DNA of 64,000 nt from Paracidovorax valerianellae (GTDB taxonomy: Bacteria; Pseudomonadota; Gammaproteobacteria; Burkholderiales; Burkholderiaceae_C): contig NZ_FMZC01000003.1 of the NCBI RefSeq assembly GCF_900102625.1, positions 186,001-250,000 of the forward strand, written 5' to 3'. This document shows positions 53,610-63,326 of this stretch, in pieces. The position numbers and the translations under genes were made by a program. The notes under the pieces were generated by a model. It saw nothing but the letters and a program-made list of their open reading frames with translations, made no database searches and was not told the origin of the DNA. The number at the start of each line of letters is the position of its first letter. The first letter of the stretch is position 1.

Positions 53610-53969
53610 ATGCCCCACCTCGTCATCGAATACAGCCAGAACCTCGCCGGCCTGCCCGAAGCCCAGATGCTGGCGGAACTGAACCAGTCCCTCACCGCCA
53701 GCCCCGAGATCCAGAACGAGGCGGACCTGAAGTCCCGCTTTCTGCGCACCGACCGCTTCGAGATCGGCACCGCCCCCGCCGACCGCGCGTTCGTGCACGC
53801 CCAGCTGCGGCTGCTCTCCGGCCGCTCACCCGAGGCCAAGCAGGACCTCGGCGCCCGCGTCGTCGATGTGCTGCGCCGGCTCACGCCCCGCCCGAACGGC
53901 GTGATGGTGCAGCTCAGCGTGGAGATCGTGGACATGGACCGCGGCTCGTACGTGAAAGAGCGGCTCTGA
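53610..53969 (+). CDS. 5-carboxymethyl-2-hydroxymuconate isomerase family protein
   Basis: 119 aa of the CHMI family in the tautomerase superfamily, with a catalytic Pro right after the initiator Met (MPHLVIEYS), and central RTDRFEIGTAPADRAFVHAQLRLLSGR. Isomerises carboxymethylhydroxymuconate in homoprotocatechuate degradation, although no other genes of that pathway are here, so the true substrate may differ. GCAGGAG ribosome binding site 6 bp before the ATG. Confidence 0.88.
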   Translation: MPHLVIEYSQNLAGLPEAQMLAELNQSLTASPEIQNEADLKSRFLRTDRFEIGTAPADRAFVHAQLRLLSGRSPEAKQDLGARVVDVLRRLTPRPNGVMVQLSVEIVDMDRGSYVKERL

Positions 53970-54143
53970 CCGCCCACGCCTTCAAAAAACCCTGCCCGAT
54001 CTCGCTGGCGAGTCGGCAGCGGTCGATGAGACCCCGGCGCCGTTTTGTCTCGTACGGCAACCGGTGCCGGCAATGACGGGCGCCTGAGCATCCCCGTCAA
54101 TACCCGGGCTGCCTGCGCCTGCGTGCCAGCCGTTGCCGCGCAG

Positions 54144-54169
54144 CTTCGCAAAACCGCAGAGGAGATTCG
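54144..54169 (+). promoter_or_regulatory. PIP-box-like direct repeat (imperfect spacing)
   Basis: TTCGC at 54144-54148 and TTCGC at 54165-54169, with 16 bases between. The plant-inducible promoter box of HrpX-type regulators has TTCGC repeats with 15 bases between, so this is one base too long. It lies 33 bp ahead of the putative effector start. Confidence 0.3.
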
Positions 54170-54201
54170 CGTTCCATCAAGCTTTCCATGGCGCACCTCG
54201 G

Positions 54202-55629
54202 ATGATGAGCATCATTCGGAAACCAAGCCACAGGGCTGCCATGAGACCTCTACCCAACGCGATACCCGCCCGGCTCAGTCAGGTACGTCCTTCAGCGCTG
54301 CAGGCTGCGAAGCTGGCAGCCGCCCAGGCGGAAAAGCCCGCAGTCGGCACGTCCGAGTCACCCCTGGCAGGGCTGCTCAAGCCGCGGCCCAAGCTGGACA
54401 GCGCGTCCTCCTCGTTGCCGCCCCGAGTGCAGATCAAGCTCAGCAATGGGTCGAAAATTTCGCTGAACGATGCGTTGAAACTGCTGGCCACGGCTGCGAA
54501 ACCGGGCGCTCCCGCGGCAGCCGGCGCCGCACCGGGACGCATCAGCGCCGCAGCGGTCATGCAGTCGGCCAAGCCGACCTCGCTGCTGACCAGCGGTGGG
54601 GCCGCAGCCACTGTATTGCCGCAGGCACGGCCGCCCCTGCCGATGCCAATGCCAATGCCGCAACCCAATGCATTGCACGCGGGCTTGCAAACGCAGGCCG
54701 CGCCACCGCCGCAGGCACCGCCGGAAGAGCCGGTGCTGGCGATGCCCTGGATGGGCCATCCGCAGCAGCCTCAAGCCGCGCCGCCCATGGCGTTTCATCC
54801 TGGCTTCCAGGCACCGCCGCAGACGGCACACCAGCCGCATCCGGCGCACCAACCACAAAACCCGCCTTTCACCGGTTTCGCCTCGCTGTTCCCGGGCGGC
54901 CCGCAGCCCGCTTTCGCACCCGTTCTTCAGCAACCACAGCACGGCTTGCAGGCCGCGCCCGGTAATTCGCCTTGGCCGCCCGCCGAGCACGCCGTCGGTC
55001 TGGCCTCGATGCTGCCGGGGGCCACCACGGCAGGCCCTGCGCCCTCGCAGGCCGTTCATGAAGCGCCGCAAATCTGGAATCCGGCGGGCCCGCCGACGCC
55101 CCATGTGGATCCGTTCGGAGACAAGCGCCTTTCGTCGAGCGCGGTGCCGCCCACCGCCAAGTTCCAACACAACGTTGCCCTCTTTGCCGAGTACGCCGGC
55201 GAGCACCTTCAAGGCAACAAGACGTGGGCGACCTCCGTCACCTATCTCAATGCAGAGCAACGGCAGCAATACAAGCTGACGGTGAAAGACGGGAAGATCT
55301 TCGACGCGGAGGGCAAGCCGTTCGACACCCGCAATGGAAAGACGGCCTGCTTCGGCGGGGGCGCGGGCAAGGCGATCTTCGTGATGGACCACGACGGCAA
55401 CCTGTATGCGTCCAACTACCATGCGCCTGGCAAGTTCCACCATTCGAGCTTCCTGGCCGGCCAGCCGGTCGCGGGGGCGGGTGAGATCACGGTGCACAAC
55501 GGCGAGATCCAGTCCCTGACGCGCAACAGCGGGCACTATCGCCCCAGTGCCGCCCAGCTGGAGCAAGTGGCCCATAGCCTCAGTTCCCAAGGGCTGAGCA
55601 ATTTTGTGCTCGACCAGAAGATTCAGTAG
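54202..55629 (+). CDS. Putative effector protein with IQM-like C-terminal domain
   Basis: 475 aa. A long N-terminal region (~1-320) is disordered, rich in Pro, Ala, Gln and His, with runs such as PMPMPMPQP and repeated HQPQNPP/HPQQPQ. The C-terminal ~150 residues are folded and resemble the plant IQM-type domain: AIFVMDHDGNLYASNYHAPG, then KFHHSSFLAGQPVAGAGEI and SGHYRPSAAQLEQV. Similar domains are known from plant proteins and from bacterial virulence or toxin proteins. There is no signal peptide. The N-terminus has features of type III-secreted proteins (Ser/Pro-rich, few acidic residues), which is inference only. The ATG at 54202 is one of several; 54133 is an alternative GTG. Confidence 0.65.
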   Translation: MMSIIRKPSHRAAMRPLPNAIPARLSQVRPSALQAAKLAAAQAEKPAVGTSESPLAGLLKPRPKLDSASSSLPPRVQIKLSNGSKISLNDALKLLATAAKPGAPAAAGAAPGRISAAAVMQSAKPTSLLTSGGAAATVLPQARPPLPMPMPMPQPNALHAGLQTQAAPPPQAPPEEPVLAMPWMGHPQQPQAAPPMAFHPGFQAPPQTAHQPHPAHQPQNPPFTGFASLFPGGPQPAFAPVLQQPQHGLQAAPGNSPWPPAEHAVGLASMLPGATTAGPAPSQAVHEAPQIWNPAGPPTPHVDPFGDKRLSSSAVPPTAKFQHNVALFAEYAGEHLQGNKTWATSVTYLNAEQRQQYKLTVKDGKIFDAEGKPFDTRNGKTACFGGGAGKAIFVMDHDGNLYASNYHAPGKFHHSSFLAGQPVAGAGEITVHNGEIQSLTRNSGHYRPSAAQLEQVAHSLSSQGLSNFVLDQKIQ

Positions 55630-55641
55630 CAGGAAAGAAAA

Positions 55642-55926
55642 ATGGATACCGTCAAATTCCTTCGCATTCCCTTGAGCATGATCGACTACGTGGGCGACCT
55701 CGACGCTTTCCAGGGCCTGACCGCAGAACAGTTGGCTTCGCTGCCCGACGAATACACCCCCGACGAAACCGCCGGCATCGTCGCCAGCCTGCGGTTTGCC
55801 GCAGAGCACCCCGAATTCGACTTCGCTGCCCTGCTGCCAGGGATCAGCGCATCCAATGGCCAGATTCACGTGTTTCTCGTCAAGATCTATCGCTCGTTTC
55901 AGGAAGCGGGCTTGGCGCCGGCCTGA
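55642..55926 (+). CDS. Small acidic partner of the putative effector
   Basis: 94 aa, not recognised. Largely helical and acidic (LTAEQLASLPDEYTPDETAGIVASLRFAAEHPEFDF), no TM segment. It begins 12 bp after the effector stop with a good AGGAAAG ribosome binding site, so it is certainly co-transcribed. Small, acidic co-transcribed proteins next to effectors are often chaperones or immunity proteins; that is only a guess here. Confidence 0.6.
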   Translation: MDTVKFLRIPLSMIDYVGDLDAFQGLTAEQLASLPDEYTPDETAGIVASLRFAAEHPEFDFAALLPGISASNGQIHVFLVKIYRSFQEAGLAPA

Positions 55927-55970
55927 GCCGCTTTCCAGCATTCCTGGGCGGCAATCTCTGGACTTGTGGT

Positions 55971-56028
55971 CCTGCAGGCCTCCAGCGCAATGAATACGCC
56001 GGTGTATTGCTATCTAATTAATAGCGCC
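55971..56028 (+). repeat. Dispersed intergenic repeat, copy 9
   Basis: CCTGCAGGCCTCCAGCGCAA, variable GAATACGCCGGTG, then ATTGCTATCTAATTAATAGC. Lies between the effector pair and the converging pabB gene. Confidence 0.8.
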
Positions 56029-56068
56029 ACCATCCAGCGGCAAACTTTTGAAAGGCTGTGGCGGCGCC

Positions 56069-57856
56069 TCAGCCCTGCAGCGTGGCGTCCAGCCAGCCCC
56101 GCAGGCTGTTCACGAAGGCCCAGGCCCGCACCTGGGGCACGTCTTCCAGGCGCAGCACGGCTTCGGTGACGCGGCCTTCGCGCAGCGCCACGGCGCGGCC
56201 TACGCCGGGCAGCAGGCCGCACGACAGCGGCGGCGTCACCCACTGGCCGTCGGCCCGCAGCGCTGCGATGCAGCCGCGCGTGCATTCGGTGATCTCGCCG
56301 GCCTCGTTCCACAGCAAGGTGTCGAACACGCCCTCGTCCTGGGACGCGAAGGCGTCGTAGTGCGCCCGGCGCGTCGTCTTGTGGCGCACGAATTCGCCGT
56401 GCGCGCCTTCCAGCGGGCGCGTAGCCAGTTGCAGGCGCACCGGGGTCGCGGTGGGTGCCATCGCCCAGGCTTCGGCGCGGGGCGTGCCTGCCGCGTCCAG
56501 CAGCAGGCGGGCACGCCACCGGCCGGCGGGGTGGGACCGGGCCAGCGTGTCCAGGCAGGTCTGCACGCGCGCCATGTCGAAGGCATGGCCGAAGTGCGCG
56601 GCCGAGGCGGCCAGCCGCGCCACGTGGTCGGCGCGGTGGCGCAGCACGCCGTCTTCCAGCGCCAGGGTTTCCAGCAAGTCGAACGGGGCGCTGGCGCGCT
56701 GCAGGAAGGCGCTCTTGTGCTGCCACTCCTGCCATTCCGCCGCGGCCTGGGCGCCGCTGGTGATGCCGCTGCCGATGCCGCACCGCGCCTGGTGGCCGCT
56801 CAGCACCACGGTGCGGATCGGCACGTTGAAGGTCGCGGCCACGGCGCCTTGGCCGTCCGGCCGCACGATGCCCACGGCGCCGCAGTACACGCCGCGCGCG
56901 TCGGGCTCCAGCGCGTGGATGGCCTGCATGGCCCGCACCTTGGGCGCGCCGGTGATGGAGCCGCAGGGGAAAAGCGCTGCGAACACGTCGGCCAGCGTGG
57001 TGCCGGCGCGCGTGCGGGCCTCGACGTCGGACGTCATCTGCCACACCGCGGGGAGCGCTTCGGTGTGGAACAGCGCCGGCACGCGCACGCTGTGCGGCTC
57101 GGCGATGCGCGACAGGTCGTTGCGCAGCAGGTCCACGATCATCACGTTCTCGGCGCGCTCCTTGGGCGAGGCGCGCAGCGCAGCGGCTTGCGCCGCATCG
57201 GCTTCGGCAGTGGCGCCGCGCGGGGCGGTGCCTTTCATGGGCCGCGCCAGCAGGCTGCCGCCGCGCCAGTCGAAGAACAGCTCGGGGGACACCGACAGCA
57301 CCTGTTCGGCGCCGCTGTCGATGCAGGCCGCATAGCCGCCGGGCTGGGCACGCTGCAGGGCGGCGAACAGCGGCAGCGCGGCCGCAGGCCCTTCGCCCTG
57401 CGCCAGGCGGCCCCGGATGGGCGCGGTGTAGTTCACCTGGTAGTACTCGCCCGCGGCGATGGACTGGTGGATGGCGGCCACGGCGGCATCGAACGCCGCG
57501 CGCGGCGGGCGGGCGTGCCAGTCGATGGTGGGCGCGTCCGGCATGCCGGCGGCCGCCTCCGCTTCGGCGCCGGGCGCATCGGGCCAGGGCAGCGGGTGGT
57601 CGAACACGGCGAACCACGCCAGCGGGCCGTCGGCGGGATGGGTGCGCAGCGCCGCATCGAACGCGCTGGCGGCTTCGTAGCGCAGATAGCCGAGGCACCA
57701 GGCCCCCGCGCGCGCGGCCGCTTCGGCCGCGTCCAGCACGGCGCGCACTTCGTGCGGAGCGTGCGCCACCAGCACGCGGCGCGGCGTGCCGAACGCGTGG
57801 CGCAGGCGCGGGCCATGGCGATCGCGCGGGTCGGAGAAGTCGATCCTGAAATTCAC
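56069..57856 (-). CDS. pabB: Fused aminodeoxychorismate synthase component I / aminodeoxychorismate lyase
   Basis: 595 aa. The N-terminal ~370 residues are the chorismate-binding domain (PabB): GEYYQVNYTAPIRGRL, SPELFFDWRGGSLLARPMKGT, and PCGSITGAPKVRAMQAI. The C-terminal ~215 residues are a class IV aminotransferase-like domain (PabC; FDLLETLALEDGVLRHRADHVARL), which makes 4-aminobenzoate for folate. This PabB-PabC fusion occurs in several bacteria. It stands alone, convergent with the putative effector pair. The PabA glutaminase is not in the window. Confidence 0.92.
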   Translation of the reverse strand: MNFRIDFSDPRDRHGPRLRHAFGTPRRVLVAHAPHEVRAVLDAAEAAARAGAWCLGYLRYEAASAFDAALRTHPADGPLAWFAVFDHPLPWPDAPGAEAEAAAGMPDAPTIDWHARPPRAAFDAAVAAIHQSIAAGEYYQVNYTAPIRGRLAQGEGPAAALPLFAALQRAQPGGYAACIDSGAEQVLSVSPELFFDWRGGSLLARPMKGTAPRGATAEADAAQAAALRASPKERAENVMIVDLLRNDLSRIAEPHSVRVPALFHTEALPAVWQMTSDVEARTRAGTTLADVFAALFPCGSITGAPKVRAMQAIHALEPDARGVYCGAVGIVRPDGQGAVAATFNVPIRTVVLSGHQARCGIGSGITSGAQAAAEWQEWQHKSAFLQRASAPFDLLETLALEDGVLRHRADHVARLAASAAHFGHAFDMARVQTCLDTLARSHPAGRWRARLLLDAAGTPRAEAWAMAPTATPVRLQLATRPLEGAHGEFVRHKTTRRAHYDAFASQDEGVFDTLLWNEAGEITECTRGCIAALRADGQWVTPPLSCGLLPGVGRAVALREGRVTEAVLRLEDVPQVRAWAFVNSLRGWLDATLQG

Positions 57857-57857
57857 G

Positions 57858-57914
57858 TCAAAACAGGCTGGCGCCCTAGGGAATCATGCGGCGGAAGCTA
57901 TCAAATCAATAGCA
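57858..57914 (+). repeat. Dispersed intergenic repeat, copy 10 (degenerate)
   Basis: Begins TCAAAACAGGCTGGCGCCCT (first block degenerate) and ends AAGCTATCAAATCAATAGCA. Occupies nearly all of the gap between pabB and nadA. Confidence 0.55.
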
Positions 57915-57936
57915 TCGCAACAAAACTTGCGGTGTC

Positions 57937-59052
57937 TCATGCCGCGCCGATGTTCGGCACGAGCGCGCCGACCGGCTGGCCGCCCTTCAGCGCCGCGGTG
58001 AAGGCCAGCATGCGGTCGATGGGCTGCCGCGCGCGGGGAATGAGCGCCGGGTCCACGTGGATGGCGTTGGCGCCGGTCTCCAGCACGCGGGCCACGTCGG
58101 CCAGGCCGTTCATGGCCATCCAGGGGCAGTGCGCGCAGCTCTTGCAGGTGGCGCTGTTGCCGGCGGTCGGCGCCTCGTAGAAGGCCTTGCCGGGGTTGAG
58201 CGTGCGCAGCTTGTGCATCATGCCGTTGTCGGTCGCCACGATGAATTCGCGCGCATCCATCTCGCGCGCGGCCTTCAGGATGGCCGAGGTCGAACCCACG
58301 GCATCGGCCAGCGCCACGACATCGGCGGGGCTTTCAGGGTGCACCAGCACCTTGGCAGCGGGGTGCGTCGCCTTCAGCGCCTGCAGTTCGTCGGCCTTGA
58401 ACTCGTCGTGCACGATGCAGGCGCCGTTCCAGAACAGCATGTCGGCGCCGGTTTCGCGCTGGATGTAGGCACCCAGGTGGCGGTCGGGCGCCCAGAGGAT
58501 CTTGTGGCCCGCCGCCGTGAGCGCGCCCACGATCTCCAGCGCGCAGCTGGAGGTGACGAGCCAGTCGGCCCGCGCCTTCACGGCCGCGCTGGTGTTGGCA
58601 TAGACGACCACCGTGCGGTCCGGGTGCGCATCGCAAAAGGCGCTGAACGCATCGATGGGGCAGCCCAGGTCGAGCGAGCAGGTGGCGTCCAGATCGGGCA
58701 TGAGCACGGTCTTTTCGGGCGAGAGGATCTTGGCCGTCTCGCCCATGAAGCGCACGCCCGACACCACCAGCGTCTGCGCGGCATGGTCACGGCCGAAGCG
58801 CGCCATCTCCAGCGAATCGCTGACCAGTCCGCCGGTTTCCTCGGCCAGGTCCTGCAGGTCCGGGTGCACGTAGTAGTGCGACACCATGACGGCGTTCTTT
58901 TCCCGCAGCAGGCGCCGGATGCGGTCCTTGAGCGCGTCGCGCTCGAGCGGCGAGGGCTCGGCGGGCACACGGGCCCAGGCATGCTTGGTGGAGCAGACGG
59001 CGCCTTCTTCGGGCTGCTCGTATTCCACTTCCTTGAGGGCGATGGGGGTCAT
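57937..59052 (-). CDS. nadA: Quinolinate synthase
   Basis: 371 aa, 4Fe-4S enzyme joining iminoaspartate (from NadB) and DHAP to quinolinate. Cluster cysteines are in [10 protein letters not shown] (~C128), [10 protein letters not shown] (~C195) and the C-terminal [13 protein letters not shown]. Also [22 protein letters not shown] near residue 55. Followed on the same strand by pabB after 81 bp; nadC lies upstream, 84 bp away. A classical nadC-nadA unit. Confidence 0.96.
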   Translation of the reverse strand: MTPIALKEVEYEQPEEGAVCSTKHAWARVPAEPSPLERDALKDRIRRLLREKNAVMVSHYYVHPDLQDLAEETGGLVSDSLEMARFGRDHAAQTLVVSGVRFMGETAKILSPEKTVLMPDLDATCSLDLGCPIDAFSAFCDAHPDRTVVVYANTSAAVKARADWLVTSSCALEIVGALTAAGHKILWAPDRHLGAYIQRETGADMLFWNGACIVHDEFKADELQALKATHPAAKVLVHPESPADVVALADAVGSTSAILKAAREMDAREFIVATDNGMMHKLRTLNPGKAFYEAPTAGNSATCKSCAHCPWMAMNGLADVARVLETGANAIHVDPALIPRARQPIDRMLAFTAALKGGQPVGALVPNIGAA

Positions 59053-59136
59053 GGGGCGGGGGCTCTTTTGGGCGGCGACGGTGGAGCGCGGCGCGGCACG
59101 GGTTGAGGGGTTCAGGTGCGAATGAAAACGGGCGGG

Positions 59137-60003
59137 TCAGGCGATGTCCTGCATGCGCATCGAAAAATCGACGGCCTTCACGTCCTTGGTCAGCGTGCCG
59201 ATGGAGATGCGATCCACACCGGTCTCGGCCAATGCGCGCAGGCCTTCGAGCGTCACGCCGCCGGAAATCTCGAGGATGGCGCGGCCGGCGTTCAGGCGAA
59301 CGGCCTCGTGCAGCATCGCCAGCGGCATGTTGTCGAGCAGCAGCATTTTTGCGCCGGCCTGCAGCGCCTCCTGCAGTTGCTCCAGCGTTTCGACCTCGAT
59401 CTCCACGAAGGCCGCCTGCGCGGCCACGGCTTCCGCGGCGCGCAGCACGGCGGTCACGCCACCGGCGGCGGCGATATGGTTTTCCTTGATGAGCACCGCG
59501 TCGTGCAGCCCGATGCGGTGGTTGGTGCCACCGCCCGTGCGCACGGCGTATTTCTGCGCCAGACGCAGGCCCGGCAGGGTCTTGCGGGTATCGACGATCT
59601 GCGCCCGCGTGCCGCGCACGGCTTCCACATAGGTCGCCGTCTTGGTGGCCACGGCCGAAAGCAATTGCAGGAAGTTGAGCGCGGTGCGCTCGGCGCTCAG
59701 CAGCGCCCGGGCGCTGCCTTCCACCTCCAGCACCACCTGGTCGGGCGCGCAGCGTTCGCCCTCCTGCACGTGCCACGCGATGCGCGCGGCCGGGTCCAGC
59801 GCGAGGATGGCGGCCTCCGCCCACGGGCCGCCGCAGATCACCGCGCTTTCGCGGGCCAGAACGCGGGCGCGCACGCGGCGCGCAGGATCGATCAGGCCGG
59901 CGGTGAGGTCGCCGGCACCCACGTCTTCGCGCAGTGCGCGGGCGACGTCTTCCTGGGCCAGCGATGCGATGCCGCCGTCCAGGGAAAGGGGGGATTTCGT
60001 CAT
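59137..60003 (-). CDS. nadC: Nicotinate-nucleotide pyrophosphorylase (carboxylating)
   Basis: 288 aa. Quinolinate phosphoribosyltransferase: [10 protein letters not shown] at the start, [25 protein letters not shown] (PRPP/quinolinate site, ~135-160), [16 protein letters not shown] and [26 protein letters not shown]. Converts quinolinate to nicotinate mononucleotide. Runs into nadA on the same strand; with nadB in this window the de novo NAD pathway to NaMN is complete. Divergent from panB. Confidence 0.96.
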   Translation of the reverse strand: MTKSPLSLDGGIASLAQEDVARALREDVGAGDLTAGLIDPARRVRARVLARESAVICGGPWAEAAILALDPAARIAWHVQEGERCAPDQVVLEVEGSARALLSAERTALNFLQLLSAVATKTATYVEAVRGTRAQIVDTRKTLPGLRLAQKYAVRTGGGTNHRIGLHDAVLIKENHIAAAGGVTAVLRAAEAVAAQAAFVEIEVETLEQLQEALQAGAKMLLLDNMPLAMLHEAVRLNAGRAILEISGGVTLEGLRALAETGVDRISIGTLTKDVKAVDFSMRMQDIA

Positions 60004-60068
60004 GGGCGGCAAGCATAGCGGCATCGCATAGACTCGCCGCACTTTCGGCCCGGCCCTGCCCCATCCCC

Positions 60069-60977
60069 ATGACCACTGCCATCCCTGCCGCCTCTTCCGC
60101 TGCGCCCTCGGCTTCCAGCGCAACGCCCTACGGCACGCTGCCGCCCGCCTCGCCCCTGCCCGAGCGCCGCCCCGTGAGCCTGCCGCGCCTGCAGCAGATG
60201 CGCGAGGCCGGCGAGAAGATCACCATGCTCACCGCCTACGACGCCACGTTCGCCGCCATGGCCGATGCGGCAGGCGTGGAGTGCATCCTGGTCGGCGATT
60301 CGCTGGGCATGGTGTGCCAGGGGCTGCCGAGCACCGTGGGCGTGTCGCTGGACACCATGGCCTACCACACGGCCAGCGTGGCGCGTGGCCTGCACCGCGT
60401 GCAGGGCACGGCCTGGCTGATCGCCGACCTGCCCTTCGGCACCTATGCCGAGAGCCGCGAACAGGCGCTGCGCAGCGCCTGCACGCTCATGCAGGCTGGC
60501 GCGCACATGGTCAAGCTGGAAGGCGGCGGCTGGACGGCGCCCACGGTGGAGTTTCTGGTGCAGCGCGGCGTGCCGGTGTGCGCCCACCTGGGCCTCACGC
60601 CGCAAACGGTGCATGCCCTGGGCGGCTACCGGGTGCAGGGCAAGACCGATCTGGCCGCGCGCGCGCTGCGCCAGCAAGCGTCCGAGTTGCAGAACGCCGG
60701 TGCGGCCATGCTGGTGCTGGAGATGGTGCCCGCGGCATTGGCACGCGAACTCACGACCGAGCTGGCCCACTGCCACACGATCGGCATCGGGGCGGGCAGC
60801 GGCACGGCCGGCCAGGTGCTGGTGTTGCATGACATGCTGGGCATTCACCTGGCCAAGATGCCGCGCTTCGTGCACGACTTCATGCAGGAAGCCGGCAGCG
60901 TGCGCGGCGCGATGCAGGCCTATGTGCAGGCCGTCAAGGCCGGGCGCTTTCCCGACGACGCGCTGCACGCCTGGTAG
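60069..60977 (+). CDS. panB: 3-methyl-2-oxobutanoate hydroxymethyltransferase
   Basis: 302 aa. TIM barrel; [35 protein letters not shown] is typical (metal-binding D in GDS), also [16 protein letters not shown] and LLGI-type C-terminal segment ([17 protein letters not shown]). A ~25-residue Ser/Ala/Pro-rich N-terminus precedes the family start and may be partly untranslated. Makes ketopantoate for pantothenate. panC follows 99 bp later. Confidence 0.96.
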   Translation: MTTAIPAASSAAPSASSATPYGTLPPASPLPERRPVSLPRLQQMREAGEKITMLTAYDATFAAMADAAGVECILVGDSLGMVCQGLPSTVGVSLDTMAYHTASVARGLHRVQGTAWLIADLPFGTYAESREQALRSACTLMQAGAHMVKLEGGGWTAPTVEFLVQRGVPVCAHLGLTPQTVHALGGYRVQGKTDLAARALRQQASELQNAGAAMLVLEMVPAALARELTTELAHCHTIGIGAGSGTAGQVLVLHDMLGIHLAKMPRFVHDFMQEAGSVRGAMQAYVQAVKAGRFPDDALHAW

Positions 60978-61076
60978 GCGCCCCCAGCACCAGCCACTGA
61001 TCAGTCCCGGGTTTCTATTCCCCAGGTCTGCTCCTTCAAGAAGGCCTTTCGGCCGCCCTCTTCCGATCGGAACTCC

Positions 61077-61925
61077 ATGCTCATCGCACACACGCTGGCC
61101 GACCTGCGCCAGGCTCTGGCAGGCCGGGGCCGGCCCGCTTTCGTGCCCACCATGGGCAACCTGCACGCCGGCCATATTTCGCTGGTGGAGCAGGCCCGGC
61201 CGCTGGGCGATGTGACGGTAGCGAGCATCTTCGTGAACCGCCTGCAGTTCCTGCCCCACGAAGATTTCGACAGCTATCCCCGCACCTGGGATGCCGACTG
61301 CGCCCAATTGCGCGATGCCGGCTGCGACGTGCTTTTCGCGCCGCGCGAGGCCGATCTGTACCCCGAGCCCCAGACCTTCAAGGTGCACCCGGATGCGGCG
61401 CTGGCCGACATCCTGGAAGGGCACTTTCGCCCGGGCTTCTTCATCGGCGTCTGCACCGTGGTGATGAAGCTCTTCGCCTGCGTCCTGGGCGCCAGCGGCG
61501 GCACCGCCGTGTTCGGCAAGAAGGACTACCAGCAGCTCATGGTGATTCGGCAAATGGTGCGGCAATTCGCCCTGCCCGTGGAGGTGGTGGCGGGCGAAAC
61601 CCGGCGTGCGGACGACGGCCTGGCGCTCAGCTCGCGCAACGGGTACCTCGGCACGGACGAGCGTGCACGCGCCCGGCAATTGGCCCAGGCGCTCAAGGCA
61701 TTGGCGGATGCGGCCCTCGCGGGCCCGGGCGATATCGGCGCGCTGGAGCAGCAGGCCCTGGATGCGTTGCGCGGCCAAGGCTGGGCAGCGGACTACCTCA
61801 CCGTGCGGCGCCGCGACGACCTGCAGCCGCCATCGGGGGATGGCCCGTTGCGCAGCGGCACGCTGGTGGCGCTGGGCGCAGCACGGCTGGGCAACACCCG
61901 GCTCATCGACAACCTGGAGTTTTGA
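61077..61925 (+). CDS. panC: Pantothenate synthetase
   Basis: 282 aa. Class I nucleotidyltransferase fold: [15 protein letters not shown] (H-x-G-H, residues ~23-37), [38 protein letters not shown], and the KMSKS-equivalent [11 protein letters not shown]. Condenses pantoate and beta-alanine with ATP. Downstream of panB on the same strand. The first Asn of the usual PTMGALH is retained as PTMGNLH. Confidence 0.96.
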   Translation: MLIAHTLADLRQALAGRGRPAFVPTMGNLHAGHISLVEQARPLGDVTVASIFVNRLQFLPHEDFDSYPRTWDADCAQLRDAGCDVLFAPREADLYPEPQTFKVHPDAALADILEGHFRPGFFIGVCTVVMKLFACVLGASGGTAVFGKKDYQQLMVIRQMVRQFALPVEVVAGETRRADDGLALSSRNGYLGTDERARARQLAQALKALADAALAGPGDIGALEQQALDALRGQGWAADYLTVRRRDDLQPPSGDGPLRSGTLVALGAARLGNTRLIDNLEF

Positions 61926-62073
61926 AGCTCGAGCGCGCTGCGCGCGTTTGCCGGGCCGTCGCGTAGCGGTCAGGGACCGATCGCGGCCTTGCACTCTCCT
62001 GCACCGCCGGTAGGCTCGGGACTACGCGTGCAGGTGCCCACGCCGCACAGAAACGGCCAGGACGTGCCCTTAA

Positions 62074-62093
62074 GGTTGATCCATCGATCAACC
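62074..62093 (+). promoter_or_regulatory. Inverted repeat upstream of small membrane peptide
   Basis: Perfect 8-bp stem GGTTGATC / GATCAACC with loop CATC, followed by ACTTTTC. It may be a weak terminator of panC or an operator for the small gene 20 bp further on. Confidence 0.4.
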
Positions 62094-62112
62094 ACTTTTC
62101 AGGAGAAATTCC

Positions 62113-62187
62113 ATGCCCGTCATCCTCTGGCTCCTCGGCGTCCCACTGTCCCTCGTTCTGCTGCTGATGCTGTTCGGCGTGCTCTGA
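62113..62187 (+). CDS. Very small hydrophobic membrane peptide (24 aa)
   Basis: 25 codons including stop encode a 24-residue peptide (MPVILWLLGVPLSLVLLLML, then FGVL), entirely one TM helix with a Pro at position 11. A strong AGGAG ribosome binding site lies 7 bp before the ATG, and an inverted repeat precedes it. Similar ultra-small membrane peptides of this sequence type occur in proteobacteria, but I know no function. The ribosome binding site and the clean frame argue that it is real. It lies between panC and the convergent gpsA. Confidence 0.6.
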   Translation: MPVILWLLGVPLSLVLLLMLFGVL

Positions 62188-62247
62188 GCACCACGGTATG
62201 TTGCGGGCTCAAGAGGCCCGGTGACTGACCTTTCGGGCCTGATCGAT

Positions 62248-63264
62248 TCAAGGCCGCGAGAGTTCAGCCACCGGGCCTCTGCCCATGAGCATCGCCAGTG
62301 CATCGCGCGGCGTTCTTTGTCCGTCGAGCAGCGCGACCACGGCCTCGGTGATCGGCATGTCCACCTGCAGGTGGCGTGCACGCGCCAGCACCGTTCTGGC
62401 GCTGTAGACGCCTTCCGCCACATGGCCGAGTGAATCCACCGCCTGCGCAAGCGTCATTCCCTGCGCCAGCGCCTGTCCCACTCGCCGGTTACGCGAGAGG
62501 TCTCCTGTAGCGGTCAGCACGAGATCGCCCAGCCCGGACAACCCCATGAACGTATCGACTCTTGCGCCCAGCGCCAGCCCCAGCCGGGTCATCTCGGCCA
62601 GGCCGCGCGTTATCAGGGCGGCGCGGGCATTCAATCCGAGATCGAGCCCGTCGCACAGCCCGGTGGCGATGGCCAGCACGTTCTTCACCGCCCCGCCCAC
62701 CTCCACCCCGACGATGTCGTCGTTGGCATAGACCCGCAGCGTGGGGCCGTGGAATGCATCCACCAGCAGTTCGCGCACTGAGGCGTGGGGGCTTGCCGCC
62801 ACCAGCGCGGTGGGCTGGCCGCGCGCGGCTTCCTGGGCGAAACTGGGGCCGCTCAAGACACCGCTGCGCAGGCGGGGCGCGGCCTGAGCACAGACCTCGT
62901 GCCCCATCAGCCCCACGGCATTGCCGCCAGGTGGTGCGGCTTCGAAGCCCTTGCAGAGCCAGGCGACCGGCACATCGAGGGCGCTCAGCGTTTGCAGCAT
63001 GCCGCGCAGCGCGGACATGGGCGTGGCGACGATAGCCAAGTCAGCGCCGGACGCAAGCGCCAATGGGTCACCGGCACTCAGCGCTATGGAAGAAGGGAAT
63101 TCGATGTCGGGCAGATACCGTGCGTTCTGCCGCGCCGACTGCATGCCGGCGATCTGATGGGCATCGCGCGCCCACAGCGTCACGGCATGCGAGGCCGGAT
63201 GTGCCGCAGCGCTGATGGCCATGGCGGTTCCCCAGGCACCAGCTCCCAAAACAACGATGTTCAT
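62248..63264 (-). CDS. gpsA: Glycerol-3-phosphate dehydrogenase (NAD(P)+)
   Basis: 338 aa. N-terminal Rossmann GxGxxG ([13 protein letters not shown], residues ~4-16), [23 protein letters not shown], the catalytic lysine in [18 protein letters not shown] and [22 protein letters not shown]. Reduces DHAP to sn-glycerol-3-phosphate for phospholipid synthesis. Downstream of secB on the same strand (62 bp), a conserved betaproteobacterial order. Confidence 0.97.
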   Translation of the reverse strand: MNIVVLGAGAWGTAMAISAAAHPASHAVTLWARDAHQIAGMQSARQNARYLPDIEFPSSIALSAGDPLALASGADLAIVATPMSALRGMLQTLSALDVPVAWLCKGFEAAPPGGNAVGLMGHEVCAQAAPRLRSGVLSGPSFAQEAARGQPTALVAASPHASVRELLVDAFHGPTLRVYANDDIVGVEVGGAVKNVLAIATGLCDGLDLGLNARAALITRGLAEMTRLGLALGARVDTFMGLSGLGDLVLTATGDLSRNRRVGQALAQGMTLAQAVDSLGHVAEGVYSARTVLARARHLQVDMPITEAVVALLDGQRTPRDALAMLMGRGPVAELSRP

Positions 63265-63326
63265 TCGTGCGTGCTGCCCGGGCCTGCGCGCGGAAGGCTC
63301 GGCGGCCTTCCGGCGCAATGCGCTGC

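Noticed and set aside
54144-54169. A true PIP box (HrpX site) upstream of the putative effector
   Set aside because: Spacing is one base too long and no convincing -10 lies ~30 bp downstream; kept only as a weak candidate.
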